Of a stretch of 64,000 bases of DNA, positions 10,825 to 23,800 are shown piece after piece; positions within the stretch are counted from its first letter, which is position 1; the number at the start of each line of letters is the position of its first letter. Position numbers and translations under genes: made by a program. The stretch spans positions 1-64,000 of the forward strand of contig OENT01000163.1 of assembly GCA_900239685.1 (NCBI GenBank), in the 5' to 3' direction. Source of the stretch: Rotaria macrura (lineage: Eukaryota; Rotifera; Eurotatoria; Philodinida; Philodinidae). Below the pieces are notes generated by a model that made no database searches, had not been told where the DNA came from, and saw only the letters and a program-made list of their open reading frames with translations.

Positions 10825-11667
10825 ATGAATAGAAAATATCAAAATTCGATAGAATTCATTTTTCTTTCTTACACACTGTATATTAATAAGAAAATTCATG
10901 CCAGTTTAAAAGATACCTTTTGTTTATCTATTTTTATAGAATCAAATGAGAAAGGCAAAGATGAAAAACGACTCGGCATGAATAGTGTAAAACATGTTGA
11001 TTTGTCATGTTCAATAACAGAAAAATTATTAATTTTACTTCGAGAATCATTTCCTTCATTGGAATCAGTACGTTTTTCATCATCAACCGCTGAATATTCA
11101 TCTCCACCTCCATTATTTCGTCAATCTCGCTACTATCTTAATTCAATTCGAACTGTTATATTTGATCATACGTGCCGAAACCAAACTGCCTTTGTTCGTC
11201 TTTTGCCAAATCTAGTTAAACTAGTTATAAATCAATCACTGTTAAACCATTTCTTAGAAGAAACAGGTTCTGCGTACGTTTACAAAGTATCAGAATTATA
11301 TGTATATACATTTCAACGACATCATCTTCAAGATATAATAGACGCATTTCCAAATGTTCGTCATTTAGTATTAACCACTCTTCTAACAAATGACGAAGGA
11401 CCTATTCGCTCATACATTGATCATCGTTGTCATCATAAGCATCGTCCTGTTTCTGTTTCTGATGTTATAGATGATTTACTCAAGAGCAGATTAGGTCGAT
11501 TAAAACAAATTGAAATCGGCTGCTATTTCGAACGAGATGAAGCCAATATTGAAGGAATTTTATCACGAATCATAAGAAAACATGTCGGCATGAATCATCA
11601 GTTTCACATTGATGCTGAAGATTTTAAATCCAATCGATGTGGAACAGTAAAAGTTCTATTTTTTTAA
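10825..11667 (+). CDS. F-box-family LRR-like protein lacking the F-box, 280 aa
   Basis: An open frame from ATG 10825 whose body matches the C-terminal, leucine-rich half of bdelloid F-box proteins. Segments such as VKHVDLSCSITEKLLILL, FPSLESVRFSS, LPNLVKLVI and FPNVRHLVL are successive LRR-like strands. No F-box precedes them. The first ~45 residues are Lys/Ile/Phe-rich and do not resemble an F-box. Either an upstream exon has been lost, making this a truncated paralogue of the gene 1.1 kb upstream, or it is a family member without an F-box. An AATAAA lies at 11819-11824. The ATG choice is uncertain. Confidence 0.7.
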   Translation: MNRKYQNSIEFIFLSYTLYINKKIHASLKDTFCLSIFIESNEKGKDEKRLGMNSVKHVDLSCSITEKLLILLRESFPSLESVRFSSSTAEYSSPPPLFRQSRYYLNSIRTVIFDHTCRNQTAFVRLLPNLVKLVINQSLLNHFLEETGSAYVYKVSELYVYTFQRHHLQDIIDAFPNVRHLVLTTLLTNDEGPIRSYIDHRCHHKHRPVSVSDVIDDLLKSRLGRLKQIEIGCYFERDEANIEGILSRIIRKHVGMNHQFHIDAEDFKSNRCGTVKVLFF

Positions 11668-11818
11668 TTCAAGATTCAATCAAATTTTATTTTCATATAA
11701 TTTCAACTTTTGTATTTATTGTTAATTCATTTTTGTAATTTATACATAGATTTCTAGAAAAAAATATTGATCGAGACAGCATTATGAGTAGCGATGATTT
11801 TAGTTTTCATTTAATTTC

Positions 11819-11824
11819 AATAAA
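11819..11824 (+). promoter_or_regulatory. Polyadenylation signal AATAAA
   Basis: Canonical hexamer about 150 bases after the stop of the second F-box-family gene. Confidence 0.4.
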
Positions 11825-14800
11825 TATCTCATTTTGACTTAAAATATGAATTATTGTAAATGAATTCAGTTTATTGACGAGACGAAGCGTATTTCAAAAT
11901 ATAGATGACGATTATTCTGTGTGATAACAAAATAGAAAAAATCTTTTCGACAACCTTATGAACGAATAAGAAAGAAAAGCAACATCCGTTTCACGTGTTC
12001 AACATTTATTTTTCTTGATGATAAAAAAATATAGTATGAATCAAACATATTCGTGGACAGATTATTTTCACGGCCTGAATCTTCTCATAAAGTAGAAGTA
12101 TCATGCAATTCAACTTTCCCCTAGTTTTAACTGTGGTCCTTATTACGTTGATTGACGGGGGTTCTGTTTTCTATGTATCACTTTTGATTTATTGAATAAA
12201 TTCTAATGATTATTAGCCTAAAATGCGTCTTGATCAATACCAAAAAAGAAACCGAATTTTCCATGCACTAGTCGTATGATCAGCATTAAGATGTTCTATA
12301 TTTTGTATAGATTTATCAATTCAAATTAATAATGTATCCAATTATGAGTAGCTTTCAGTGTTCTTCTCGAAGAATCTAATCACATGAAAATATGAACATA
12401 ATCATAATGAATTTACAGTAACATACTCGAAACCGAATTCTTTCATATCTAGTAATATATTACAATTGTCATCCAGTTTTTTTTATTAAGTATGTGATGA
12501 TTTTCAGTGTCTCATTTTAAAAACGTGAACTTTCATCGTGGACGCAAAAAAGAAAACGAACTCTCAGCTTTTGTGTCCATAGAAATTAATTGTTGTAAGA
12601 CGACTAAGGAGTATGTTGATAAAAGGTCAAAACGCATATATCCGACATCATTTGCTAGACATCAAAATACTCATGTATCAAGCTTAGTGTTACCTTATCG
12701 TACAGGGTGCATTGGACAAGTAGGCACAAATCAAATCAAATGATGAATGACAAGAATAATCCTAGACCCATGCTTCTAACTAATATGACGGCATTATATT
12801 TTTTCTAATCAAATAGTCAAAGTGAATTTCATGCATCACAGTCAAAAGAGCATCGGCTAATAAACAACTCCTTTGCACAAAGCATGTTATCAATGTAGCA
12901 TTTTCGAGTATGTACGATTGGAAAGCTCCCTCGAAATTTATATTAGACTTCTGTGCTGGATATTTTTCCAAGAATCATCGTTGATTTTCATAGGATGAGA
13001 TTCAGTTTTTAACAACAATAGATTTTATCAAAGGTTACAATGAGCTTCTCTGCATTTTCTTGTATTCTTGAGAACTCTTTCAGATATCATATTTGTTTAT
13101 ATTCATCATACGACTGTGTAACCTTAAATTAATCTAGAAAATCACGAAACCAAGAAGCCATGATGTTTTACTCTGGAACGAAACACTTCAATTTTTCTCC
13201 ATCGCACAGTCGGAATGGTTTGATTCATAATTAAAGTTCAATATTGAACAAAAACTAAAATTTACGATGACTACATTTCTATTTGAAGAGTCTAGTGAGA
13301 TATGGTCATTGCTTGAATTTTATACATATCAATTATGTGTAAAAAAAAGAAGCTAGATGAATACGACATATCAATTGGGATGATTACTCAGAGTTTATCA
13401 TCAAAATATGACAATTTCGTAATGTTATTATTAAAAAGAAGATAATAATGATTTTAAAATGTCGAAAAAAAATGATTCTACTGAATAATGTTTTCTGGAA
13501 AAAAAGTGTAAATAAAATATAAAAAATGTAGCGACCTCTTATCCTCCGTTACAATAAAATCGACGATGTGATGAGATGATTTGTTTATTGGACATTTGTC
13601 TTTCATGATGGGGGTCTCGATCACAAAAGACTGTTACTTTTCCTTGACCTCTAAAAAGTAAACAAACTTTAAGCTCATTCATTCATTCAAATAAGATGAA
13701 AGTGCTTTTGTTTAACTTGTGCCTCTCTATTCATCTATGAGAAAACAGTCTTTTAATGTAATAGATAGATAACTTGAGCTAATTGAGACATCAATATAAT
13801 GGCATTTTGATAGGCTCACTTGAAGATGTTATTTATATATCTAGTCAATCAGTAAGCTTCTATTGATAGAGTTTGTAACAAAAAAGCCTTGTAGAGATTT
13901 CGTACAGAAATTTCCATGATGCAAAATAGAAAAAGAAGAATTTCTGTTTGTTTGAATGATTCGATATAACTCTCTAGTTGATACGTCGAACATAGTTAGC
14001 TTGTTGAAAAGTTTTGATAAGAAAAAAGAAACTGAAGTGCTATATCCTATGATGTTATCTAACCCAGCTCACTTTGAATAAAAATGAAACCGATGCATTT
14101 CTTATAATGCATTCAAATACAGCTGAGGATATTTCAAGCACTTCTCATTATCAATCTGCCTAATCAGACTAATCTTATTTTCTTTGTTATGAAAAAAAAG
14201 TTCAACGAGATATCTTTTCAAATTCTTCGAATTATTAAGTGTAAATGATTAAAAGAATCTATTACTTACAAATGAAAGTTCATTGCTTTGACTTTCTTAA
14301 AAGGTATTCTTAGTTGAATGTTTTTGTTTAGCGCTCGCTAGATCATAAAGTATTACACGTTTAAAAAATCGAAATCAAGATCAAGACTGCACATTTTCTT
14401 ATAGCAACATAAAAACAAATTCATTATATCGCACTCTTCAAATCCAATCTATTCATTGTTCCTAGCCAGTTTGGTTGTTAAAATCAAACTAAATACTCTT
14501 ATTTACTTCGATCAGTAGCTATTGAATACCTCATCGAATTAAAAGTGAATCAGCAATTATGGTTAGCAACATTGCCATGATTTGAAGATTCTCTTGGAAC
14601 TATTATCAAATATGATATTGAATAAACTAGCACTACTTGTACGGCCGTTTTCGATTGACAATAGAATTTTCATATTGAAAAAGAATTTTTTTCTGTTTTC
14701 TATGTATCTTAATTTGCTATAATACTGAATATTTATTATCTATTCAAGCGAGGATTAAACTGAGGTCAACATTCGTGGCAAACAGCTTGATTTGACAAGA

Positions 14801-16800
14801 TGCCACCTATTGAGGAATAAAAATAATCATGAATGTTAAGCCACCAAGATATTACTTTCATCTACACATTTTTAGAATTATTTTTAAATACTTCCTCTAA
14901 TTTTTCTTGTTTGAATAAAGATTTGGACATCACCATTATATACAATTTGTCGAAATAGTAATAGAATCTGTTGTTTCTATGCAAGTATTTATTTAAGAAA
15001 GACTCAATAATTTAGAAAACAAATATGCATATAATTTTGATCTTGTATATGATACTTTTTCTTTCAGTTGATCAGAAATCAAGTCCTATGACAATAGATC
15101 AGTGTACGAACATTGATACTCATTCGAAAAAAACCCTTGAAACCATATTAACGATGTGAATACTTGTTGAGTCCGTCAGACAAAGTAAAGCGAATGACGA
15201 TTCATAAATTTATATCGAAATAAGAGAAGATAATAATGATAGCATCAAGAATATTTATTTTTGAACTACGCTATTCCACTGTTTTATAGACTATAGAAAG
15301 GTCGTAATGTTCGGCACAAATTCGTTGTCGCTTTGATATGGTATCTATATGGCTTTAAAAAGAATGTTTGCATCAAACATTTTAAAACTCGTATTGCGTC
15401 TTACCGTAGCGTTGATTTCGTTTGATGATTGCTAAACAATACTAGAGAAATATTCAGCTTTAAAATTCTGGATAGCAAAAATTCAAGTTGAGTTCCATAC
15501 TTTTAACAATCGTCGTTTATAAAAAAAAGTACTTTTAAAAAGTACTACTCTTAACTTAAATTATTGTAGGTACCTACATGAAAGATCTTCTCTTGACAAA
15601 AGGCTCCCTACTGATCAACAAAGAAATCCTTGAAAATATTTTCTTATTCTTTTAAGATGAATTGAAGGATTTTTTGAAATTCATTGTTTTCATGCATCAT
15701 ACTTTTAGTCGACGAGCCATCATCATGTTTTTCGATTGAGAAAAATTATTGGAATACCAAGTTTTTCAAGTGAATTCAAATGCATCAATTTTGTTAAAAC
15801 AATTGATTTTCAAGTCCTTTTTTTTTGTTTCATTTCATGAAAAAAAGAAACGTTTCATCCAATAAGAGATCAAGGTCATTTGAGAAAAATCAAATTCATT
15901 CAAAATTCAACATTTTAGCTCATTCATTATGTTCCTTTTTTGCTTCGATAAATGAGAAAAATATTGGTTACCTTGGACAATATAAACAAAATAGAGAATT
16001 ACTCATAAAAATACATCCTACTTGCTACTTAATCAAAGTTATATGAACGTTGCAATATAAATTAATTCTACTCAAATAAATCGTTAATTTGTCATTATTT
16101 CAATATGTTGAACAACTGCGTCTTTCAATTATTTTTATATCATTTTATAAATAGATAATTTCCTATGTACCTGAAATATTTAATTCATAAACATATGGCT
16201 TAGAAAAAAAAATGGTGGAAATTCACGAATATTGATTTTTATGAATATTAGATGTTTTCTATTCAGAATTTCAATTAAAATCGTATAAGTTTATTTTCTT
16301 TTTTTTTATGAATATAAAAACTATGTGCACCTAATGGTTGTCATGCTAAACAATAACATATGGTTCGAATTCATAAAGTTTCTTTCATTTAAGATAAATT
16401 ACAAATAATTTGTTTTCTTTGCCGAACATGTTTGTTTATTAAAGTAATATAAATGGGAACGATCAATTTGATATGTTAAATAGTTACTAAAATAATATCC
16501 TTTGAAAAAGCAAATGAATAACATCATCGGACTGATAAAAAAAACTTTCACTTGTATGTATTGCACTCGAACTTTATTTGTTGCTCTTCGCAATTGTGTT
16601 CGCGACTTCATTTCTTTTTTTTTTTCTGCTACCTCATGCAGTATTTCACAAAAAGTAATTATTAGTTTAAACGAACACTGAACGAACAAGAATATATGTT
16701 GAAGTGAAAACAGAGAGAGAGAAGAACAGGAATAAGAAGAAAAAAGAAAAACGATCGTTTGATTTACATCCAAATATTTGTGAAAAAGAAAAGAAAAGAG
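11825..16800. other. Long AT-rich intergenic region (~5 kb)
   Basis: No recognisable gene or repeat unit. The short frames at 12507-12743 (+), 12780-12971 (-) and 15825-16046 (+) have no recognisable domains. A purine-rich stretch (GAGAGAGAGAAGAA type) at ~16708-16800 lies directly upstream of the next gene's ATG. Confidence 0.35.
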
Positions 16801-18149
16801 ATGGTGCAGTCTGATGTTCCACGAGGAACAACAAAATCAGGTAAAGTTAATGCTAGATGGTATTTACAAAGATTACGAGCATCGGCCGCTAGTCGTTATC
16901 AGCATGTGTCACATTATTCTGATAATGAATTGCATTTAAAGAAAACTGATGTACCGGATACAATACGAGTCGTACGTGGAAGTACAGCAACACAAGGTCA
17001 GCATATTCCAAGAATTTTACTGAAATCACCCACTAAAGCGTTTGAAAACGAACCAAACAAACAGGTTCTTATTTATTTTATTAGCAAATATTTAAAAATC
17101 TATAGAAATAATCATAGAAAACTCCTGATAATTGCCGTTCAGCTTCTATCAAACTCACCTCAGCAACATCTTTGAAGTCAACATCAAGTGTCAATAAAAA
17201 ATCTCCTTCGATAAATGATTTTAACTCGAATAGTTATCATACTACAAGAAACATTCTTAGAGATGAAAAAGAAAGTGTATCTGAACGTCGAAGTTCATGT
17301 GGTACATTTCCTTCTTTTAAACCTGATTTAACAGCTCGTCCACCGAGTACACCTGTCGATCCACGATGTTTGAGAGCATATTCATTATCAGCCAATCCCA
17401 TTGATCGTGAAACATGTGCTTTACTTGGACCACAACTATGTTCAGATTGTATTGAAATACAAACACGAGCAAATTTATCACCAGAACGTTTACCAGCTAA
17501 TATTATGCATCAACGTTTATCTGCATTAGCAGTAAGGCGTTTTGTTAAGAACGAAGAAGTTTTAAGTGATGATGATTTATTAAAAATGGTTAACAATCAA
17601 CAAATTCAAATGACAAATAAACCTACGCTTGACGTTCACTCATCTATCTTGTCTGATGATGAATATTTTGATAACTTGTCATCGTCACTTAGCCAAAGTA
17701 TAGGTGAAACACCATTCTATTTTAAAGATTTAAAAGATTTTTCACAAAAATATCAATCAAATGCATACAGACGTTTATTATTAAGCGAGACTCCATCTCC
17801 GAAATCAGCTAATCCTGTATTTAAAGACAGTTCATTTGACAAGTTTGATGTATCACCAAAATATTCCTTTATGAAAAAATCATCGACTGTAGTTCCGAAC
17901 TTACATACGAATGCTTTGGCATTTATTTCAACAAGAAAAAGTGCACAATATTATAAAGATCATCAATATTTGAACAATTTGTCTCCACCATTACTTTTAC
18001 ATTCAGTACAAGAAACTACGAAGCAAAATTCAAATCCACGTTTGTTATATTTTTCAAACAAAAGTTCTTCATCTTCTAATCGAAATCAAATGCAAAGACG
18101 ATCATTTATTTCATCGAACTCTTTTCATAATCAAACGCTCCATGTGTAA
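16801..18149 (+). CDS. Hypothetical Ser-rich protein, 411 aa
   Basis: Two exons, 16801-17064 and 17178-18149. The intron is 113 nt, from GTTCTT after an Asn-Lys-Gln codon run to TTGAAG, phase 0; the joined frame is 1236 nt. I do not recognise the family. The N-terminal ~90 residues are basic (RWYLQRLRASAASRYQHV). A central block at residues ~125-190 is the least repetitive and best candidate for a conserved domain. It includes TARPPSTPVDPRC, PIDRETCALLGPQLC with a CSDC, and a LSALAVRRFV stretch. The C-terminal half is Ser/Asn-rich and probably disordered. Acceptor choice rests on phase only, and other AGs at 17142 and 17163 would shift the frame. No membrane segments. Confidence 0.65.
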
Positions 18150-20229
18150 AATCCTTTTGAAAAAAATTTTCTTTTTGATATTTATTCATTTCTCGTTTGA
18201 ATTTTTATCTATAAAATTAAAAATCCATGGGATCTAATAGAAAAAACTGTTAACGTTCTTTTTTTTTCTTGACTACCTATTTTATGACATACGTAACGTA
18301 AAAAAAAACTTTTATGAGTAAACACGCAATAAATCATGTCAAAACAATAAGAAAAATGACAAAAACCCATAGAAATACGACTGATTTCACTTGTTTGCCT
18401 TTAAGCCTTTTCTAATAATGACATTCCAATAACCTTTATTACCTTGCCATTAACAAGGGTAATTTTCGTGAACAAAATGAAAATTGAAATGAATTCATTT
18501 TGGAATGAATTCATTTCGGTTCCATCTTTCATTGATAATACGATTTGTTTTTGTCTATCATCTCAATTATAATTTTAATTTTATTCATCATTAAGATAAT
18601 GTCGAATAGAGTTACATTATAGATAATGGTTTCTTGTTATATTTGGAAGCATCTGTCCATATTTAAGGTAGCATAGAGTCAAGATTTCGAATGAATCTTT
18701 GTTTCTTTCGTGTAAAAATATACGATTAGAATTAAAACGTCATTCTTTTAAAAAGATTTCTAGGCGTTGTAATTTTCCTGTTCGTCTATTGAAATATAAG
18801 TGCTTAAATAGAATCCCTTTTTTATAATTTGCATTCAAATAGACTCTTTCAAACAAACACAAAAGAATTAGTCTATAGAATAAAGACCCATTGACGATTT
18901 CGAGCCGCCAAATGAGATATTTGTGATCCTTGTTATTCGAGCATTTCCTACAATCATTGAGATATGTGAATGAAACTTTGATTATAATAGCTTCATTTCA
19001 AGCATCAATATGACCCAAAAAATGGCAAATGATCTGTACGCTCTTAGAGCCAAATAGATGTTTGAGTAGGTAGTCAAAGAGAGGGAGAGAGAACAACTTG
19101 ACTATTTCCATGGCATTTTTCTCATGTCATAACCAAGACAAGCAATCATTTCATCCATCAACATATGGCATTAAGTTGAATGGATAAAATGAACTCTAAT
19201 CAGCAAACAGAGTTGAATACTACTTTGTCTTCATCTCTTGTTTTTTTTCGATTGAAAAAATTAGATCATATACGGATTGAACGATCGAATAATCACATAC
19301 TTATCTCGAACTTAGTTCATTGATAACTTTCATGTTGGTGAAAACGTTTGAATATTATTCAATTGAAAAGAACATGATCTCGTTCAAGTATGGAATGTTG
19401 AAACGACTCACTTTTCTCATCTTATGTTTATCTTGCATTATCGTTTTATTTTGATATTTAATATCTATCTTGACAGCGGCGCTTTCTACATTGAATGCTT
19501 CTAATTCTCATGAATCCAATCAGCGAAATCATTTTTCATAACACAAATATTTGAAATTCTAGGTTAATTAACTTATTGGCAGTTTAAATTTTCCTAATAC
19601 ATTTTCACTACTCAGAAGACAACATATTTGAAGCTATGTTTCTCGCATCATACTTATTTTATTTGATATCAATGCCAACTAAATAAAATCGCATCAGATA
19701 ACTATTCGTATATGATTATTCAAAAGTAATAACTATTCAATTTACTTTCGTGAATCAACTTCATGATTTTCTTGAAATACAACTAATGTAGATAGACTTC
19801 ATGTATTAATTGAAAAAAACAGTAAATATTCTCAATCGAGTTAAATCGATCATAATTTGTATCTCATGTGTTTTTAGATCATAGTCTAATATAAACTTTA
19901 TTCACTTCTTTTCTTTTCACTATCTAATTTCGGCAAACGTACTAAAGACAAAAACAACCCTCCTTTGCCGTTCGAAAATAATCATACGAATTTATGCACA
20001 GAATTTTCTTCATCGATAATGTGAACGAATATTTATTTTTCATCAAGTGTCATTCAATATTATTTTATTCATTCAACTGAATAATTAATAACCGAACAGA
20101 TTTATTGGATCCGTAGATTGTGTGGGTTTTTTTCTCTGCTAGTCGTAGAAATAATCAGTACTTTGAAAGTTTATATACTTAAACCAATAATATCAAATTA
20201 TAATTTCTCTAAAAACATACATTCATTAA
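18150..20229. other. Intergenic region (~2 kb)
   Basis: AT-rich with no gene recognised. It contains the perfect short hairpin listed separately. Confidence 0.4.
18486..18517. repeat. Perfect 14-bp inverted repeat with 4-nt loop
   Basis: GAAATGAATTCATT, then TTGG, then its exact reverse complement. Each arm also contains the palindrome ATGAATTCAT. It is too far (~340 bp) after the upstream stop to read as a 3' processing signal. Confidence 0.8.
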
Positions 20230-20775
20230 ATGTCATCGATTGTAACATACAAAACAGATTTATTTATCATGTATTTATTTTCTATTTACATATTAAATGT
20301 TAATGCACATTCATATCTAAATAACTATGAACAAGTTAAACTCAAACCAATCTATTCAGATTCAATTAGAACTCCAAACGACTATGATAATAATCCAAAA
20401 TATGATTCTATTCAATCTTTTTCAAAAAATCGTCCGTATATACATTCCATAAGAAATTCATATATAGTTGATGATGAGTTAATTGAAATAAAAACAACAA
20501 CAACAACAACAACATTCGATAGCGATGATCAGTTGACAACGACGATACCAATGAGAGGAAAGGATTATTCAACTTCGAGCATAAATGAAAATGACTATGG
20601 CGATAAAATTGATCTCGATTCGACAACAACAGATCAACTGAATCTTGACTATTTCGAACCAGTACATACAAAAAAGCCACCCAAGATATCTTCGAGTTCA
20701 ATAGGAACAAATCCTACTTCTACTGACAAAGAAACAAAACTAAAAACCAACGAGATTTTTGTTCTTGATATTTAA
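20230..20775 (+). CDS. Putative secreted Thr/Asp-rich protein, 181 aa
   Basis: Single exon from ATG 20230. The N-terminus has a hydrophobic core (LFIMYLFSIYILNVNA, about residues 11-26) ending in a small residue, as in a signal peptide. An internal Met at residue 14 is an alternative start. The mature part has no Cys, is Tyr/Asn/Asp-rich and contains a run of seven Thr (residues ~89-95) and several Thr-Thr-Thr clusters that could be O-glycosylated. There is no recognised domain. An AATAAA at 20824-20829, ~50 bases after the stop, supports this as a complete short gene rather than a first exon. Confidence 0.55.
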   Translation: MSSIVTYKTDLFIMYLFSIYILNVNAHSYLNNYEQVKLKPIYSDSIRTPNDYDNNPKYDSIQSFSKNRPYIHSIRNSYIVDDELIEIKTTTTTTTFDSDDQLTTTIPMRGKDYSTSSINENDYGDKIDLDSTTTDQLNLDYFEPVHTKKPPKISSSSIGTNPTSTDKETKLKTNEIFVLDI

Positions 20776-20823
20776 CATGTTTTTATAACGAACATATATA
20801 TTCTTTTAACAAATATTCAATCG

Positions 20824-20829
20824 AATAAA
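20824..20829 (+). promoter_or_regulatory. Polyadenylation signal AATAAA
   Basis: Hexamer just downstream of the secreted-protein stop codon, followed by an A-run. Confidence 0.5.
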
Positions 20830-23800
20830 AAAAAAATTTCTTTTCCTTTGATAAAACGAACATTCGTTGAGATCGATGCATGTTTTCACCCGTTTTCGTC
20901 GATCATGAACGTCATTAATGAGACACAGACATGAATTCGAATAGAGACTCATGCCGATATTGACAAATTTTATTTCTCTTTTGATAAATTTTCTCTTCTT
21001 TTGTTTTAAATATTGACCGAAAGGATTAATTCGTTGGTTACCAATTGACATAATCTGCTTAAGATAAAACATCTAAATGTTAATCGAATTGTTTAATTAA
21101 TGTTGAAAAGTAGATTATTAGATGATTGATGGACTACTTCATTTAGTAGCATCATATTTTAGAAAAAAAACTAGGAATTCTTTTCATGAATATTATGATA
21201 GTAAATTTTTGGAGACGATTGACTTTTTCATTCTGCTATAAGTAAAGTGAGTTTCTCTAAATATACGAAAAGGTATCAAGGAGAGAACCTTGTTCAAAAA
21301 AATTTGTAACTGGAAGATTCTAACATAAAAAATCATGTCCACACCTCATTAGGTTCGCAGTAGATTCAGAAAAAAAATCTAAAATGCGACAGTACTTTTC
21401 GGCTAGTGTCACGTGTTACTAAATCAACATATGTAGTCATGTCTTTTATTGGCGATGGGTATGTCTAAAGAACACAGTATATCTTCATTATTTAATAGAG
21501 TTGCACAAAAATTATTTTTTCCTGCGATTTATCGACGGCAGATATTGCTAGATACTAGACGCTGGATACCAACTGTATCATTTAGCTTACAAAGTCACTC
21601 TCGCCCTTTTGTCTCATGTGGTTACAGAGATGTTAATTGATTTTATTTTTACATAAATACTCATTTGGAGTAGATAACATTTTTGACGTATGTTGATGAC
21701 AAAGGAACATATTTTGAAAAGAATAAGAGTTGCAAATGAAAGAAAACTATTTAAAATCTATTGTTTTGAGTAAAAGTTTTATAGAATTTATTATATTCGC
21801 ATAACTTCTCGTCGATTTCTCTTTATCAATTCATAACTTTGTCTTGTTGGCTTATCTTTCCCTAAAGATATTTTTCATACTTAAGAAATTCCTACCGAAG
21901 TTGATGAGTATTAAAAGTGAGTGTATAAAATCTTGATAAATAGCTTTACATAATCGATCATCTCGAAATAAACTATTTTATTTTTCTATTGTAAGATCCG
22001 ATTTTTAAGTCTCACTTATCCTTCGGTTTCAATTGTTCGAATATATATTGAATTTTGTTTTAACAAGGAACGAGAAAAAGAAGAATGAAGATTGTTTTAT
22101 TAAATGACATAACACTATTTCATGTAGATAAATGAAACTACTAAATTTTTTTTTTAAGTTCCGCCTTTTGCTGTAAGCATAATAAGTTTACTTTACATTT
22201 TGTTTAGAAAAGAAATGAAGTAGAAAGAAAAACAGTTTCAATAACAAAAATATTTCTTATAAATACAATTCAATTATAACCTAGAAGAACTAAACATTTC
22301 TGTTTTGAATACAATTGAAAATTATTCCGCGGAACTTCATTTCCATTTAAAGTCAACAAAAAATTCTCGGGCTTTCTTTTCATTAATTAACAGCGATACA
22401 TGAACAAAACAATATTTAATGTCTGTCTGCTGAATAGATCAATCGCACCCGATGTTCACACCATTCATGTCTTTATCAGATTAGATTCGTTTACACACTT
22501 TCTCATTTACATATGTTTAAGCTTCTTACTCTTTTTGTAAGTATATTTGGTGAATGCAAAGTCTGAATGTTTTTTTAGTAAACTTTACTATTAATTGTCA
22601 CTACTTGACATTGAAATTAGTCAACATAAGTTTTACACTTGATTATATTCAATATGACTTATTCATGAACGTTCATAGAGACCGTTCAAGAAATTGCATG
22701 AAATTTCTTTTTAGTTTTTGTTAATCATCATTTCTATTTAAAAAAAAGTAACATAACTTGTCTTTCGATTCACCGAATAATTTCAACGAAGAACTGAACG
22801 AAATGTAATTTATTTCTATTGTTGCGGTCAACCTACGGAACAAGGACATTTGTTTTCATTTTCGGATGCATGTCAACAAGATCAAATATTGAAGGTTAAA
22901 CTATTTTGAAATTTCTGCTTCAATTTCACCTCTCTCTTTTTATTCAGATGTACTAGAAAAAGAAAAACCGAAAGTGAATATAGACAGTTTATTCTAATGA
23001 AAATATAGCTTTGATTTATTTCAAGTCGTATCCTAATCTAAATAATCTTTATCATTATTTTCATAAAATATTCTTCGTTTTGTTCTTTGATTCCTATCGT
23101 TATCGTCTGATTTATCATTCATCATCGTTTCGTGTACAAAACAGTTCTTGCAACAATATGAATTCACACTATGTCTCGCAAAGGAGAAAGAAAAAAAGAG
23201 AGAGAGAGAGAAAAAAACGAAAGAACACCATGGGAGTGCACGCCACACATTATACAACTTTCCCTTTCAATATAGTTCATCTATGTCGAATATGTATGCA
23301 GACACGAGTCCTCAGATTTTAATCGGTAAGCTTCTAAACCTTTTTTCATTTTAATTGTTTTCATTACAAGGAAAAGTTCATCCATTTTCTATTTTAGAAC
23401 CATTTTGACATTTTTTGATTGTTTTTTACAAGGGAAATATTTTATGAATATTTTTACTTTACAATAATACCAATACATTTGACAATTGAAAACGGTAATA
23501 TTTAAATTTAAATCAATTAGACTCGTTTCTTTTTAACATGATATTGATTTGAATAGATAGAAAGAAAGAACACATGGTAAGATATGAGCATGCACCTACG
23601 TATAGTTATTGATATTAACTTAGAGCATATTTCTAAACATTCAACCGTAGACATGTTTTTTTTTGAAACTAAATCTTTATTTAGCTTTTCTATTGTGGGA
23701 TATGTCAACATAACATTTATTTAACATACCTGTACTTTGTCTCACAATATGATATTGAATCTTCTTCTTAATACTCTATTCTCAGACAAATATATTTCAT

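Noticed and set aside
16399..16773. 124-codon minus-strand frame divergent from the 16801 gene
   Set aside because: Hydrophobic, low-complexity Ser/Phe/Leu composition read from T- and A-rich DNA. No splice or family support; likely chance.
20408..20710. 100-codon minus-strand frame opposite the secreted Thr-rich protein
   Set aside because: Shadow of the plus-strand gene; its Leu runs are simply the complement of ACA/AAC Thr codons.
23011..23354. Overlapping plus- and minus-strand frames around the GA-repeat
   Set aside because: Driven by the (GA)n purine tract. Lys/Arg/Glu or Ser/Phe/Leu runs only, no domain.
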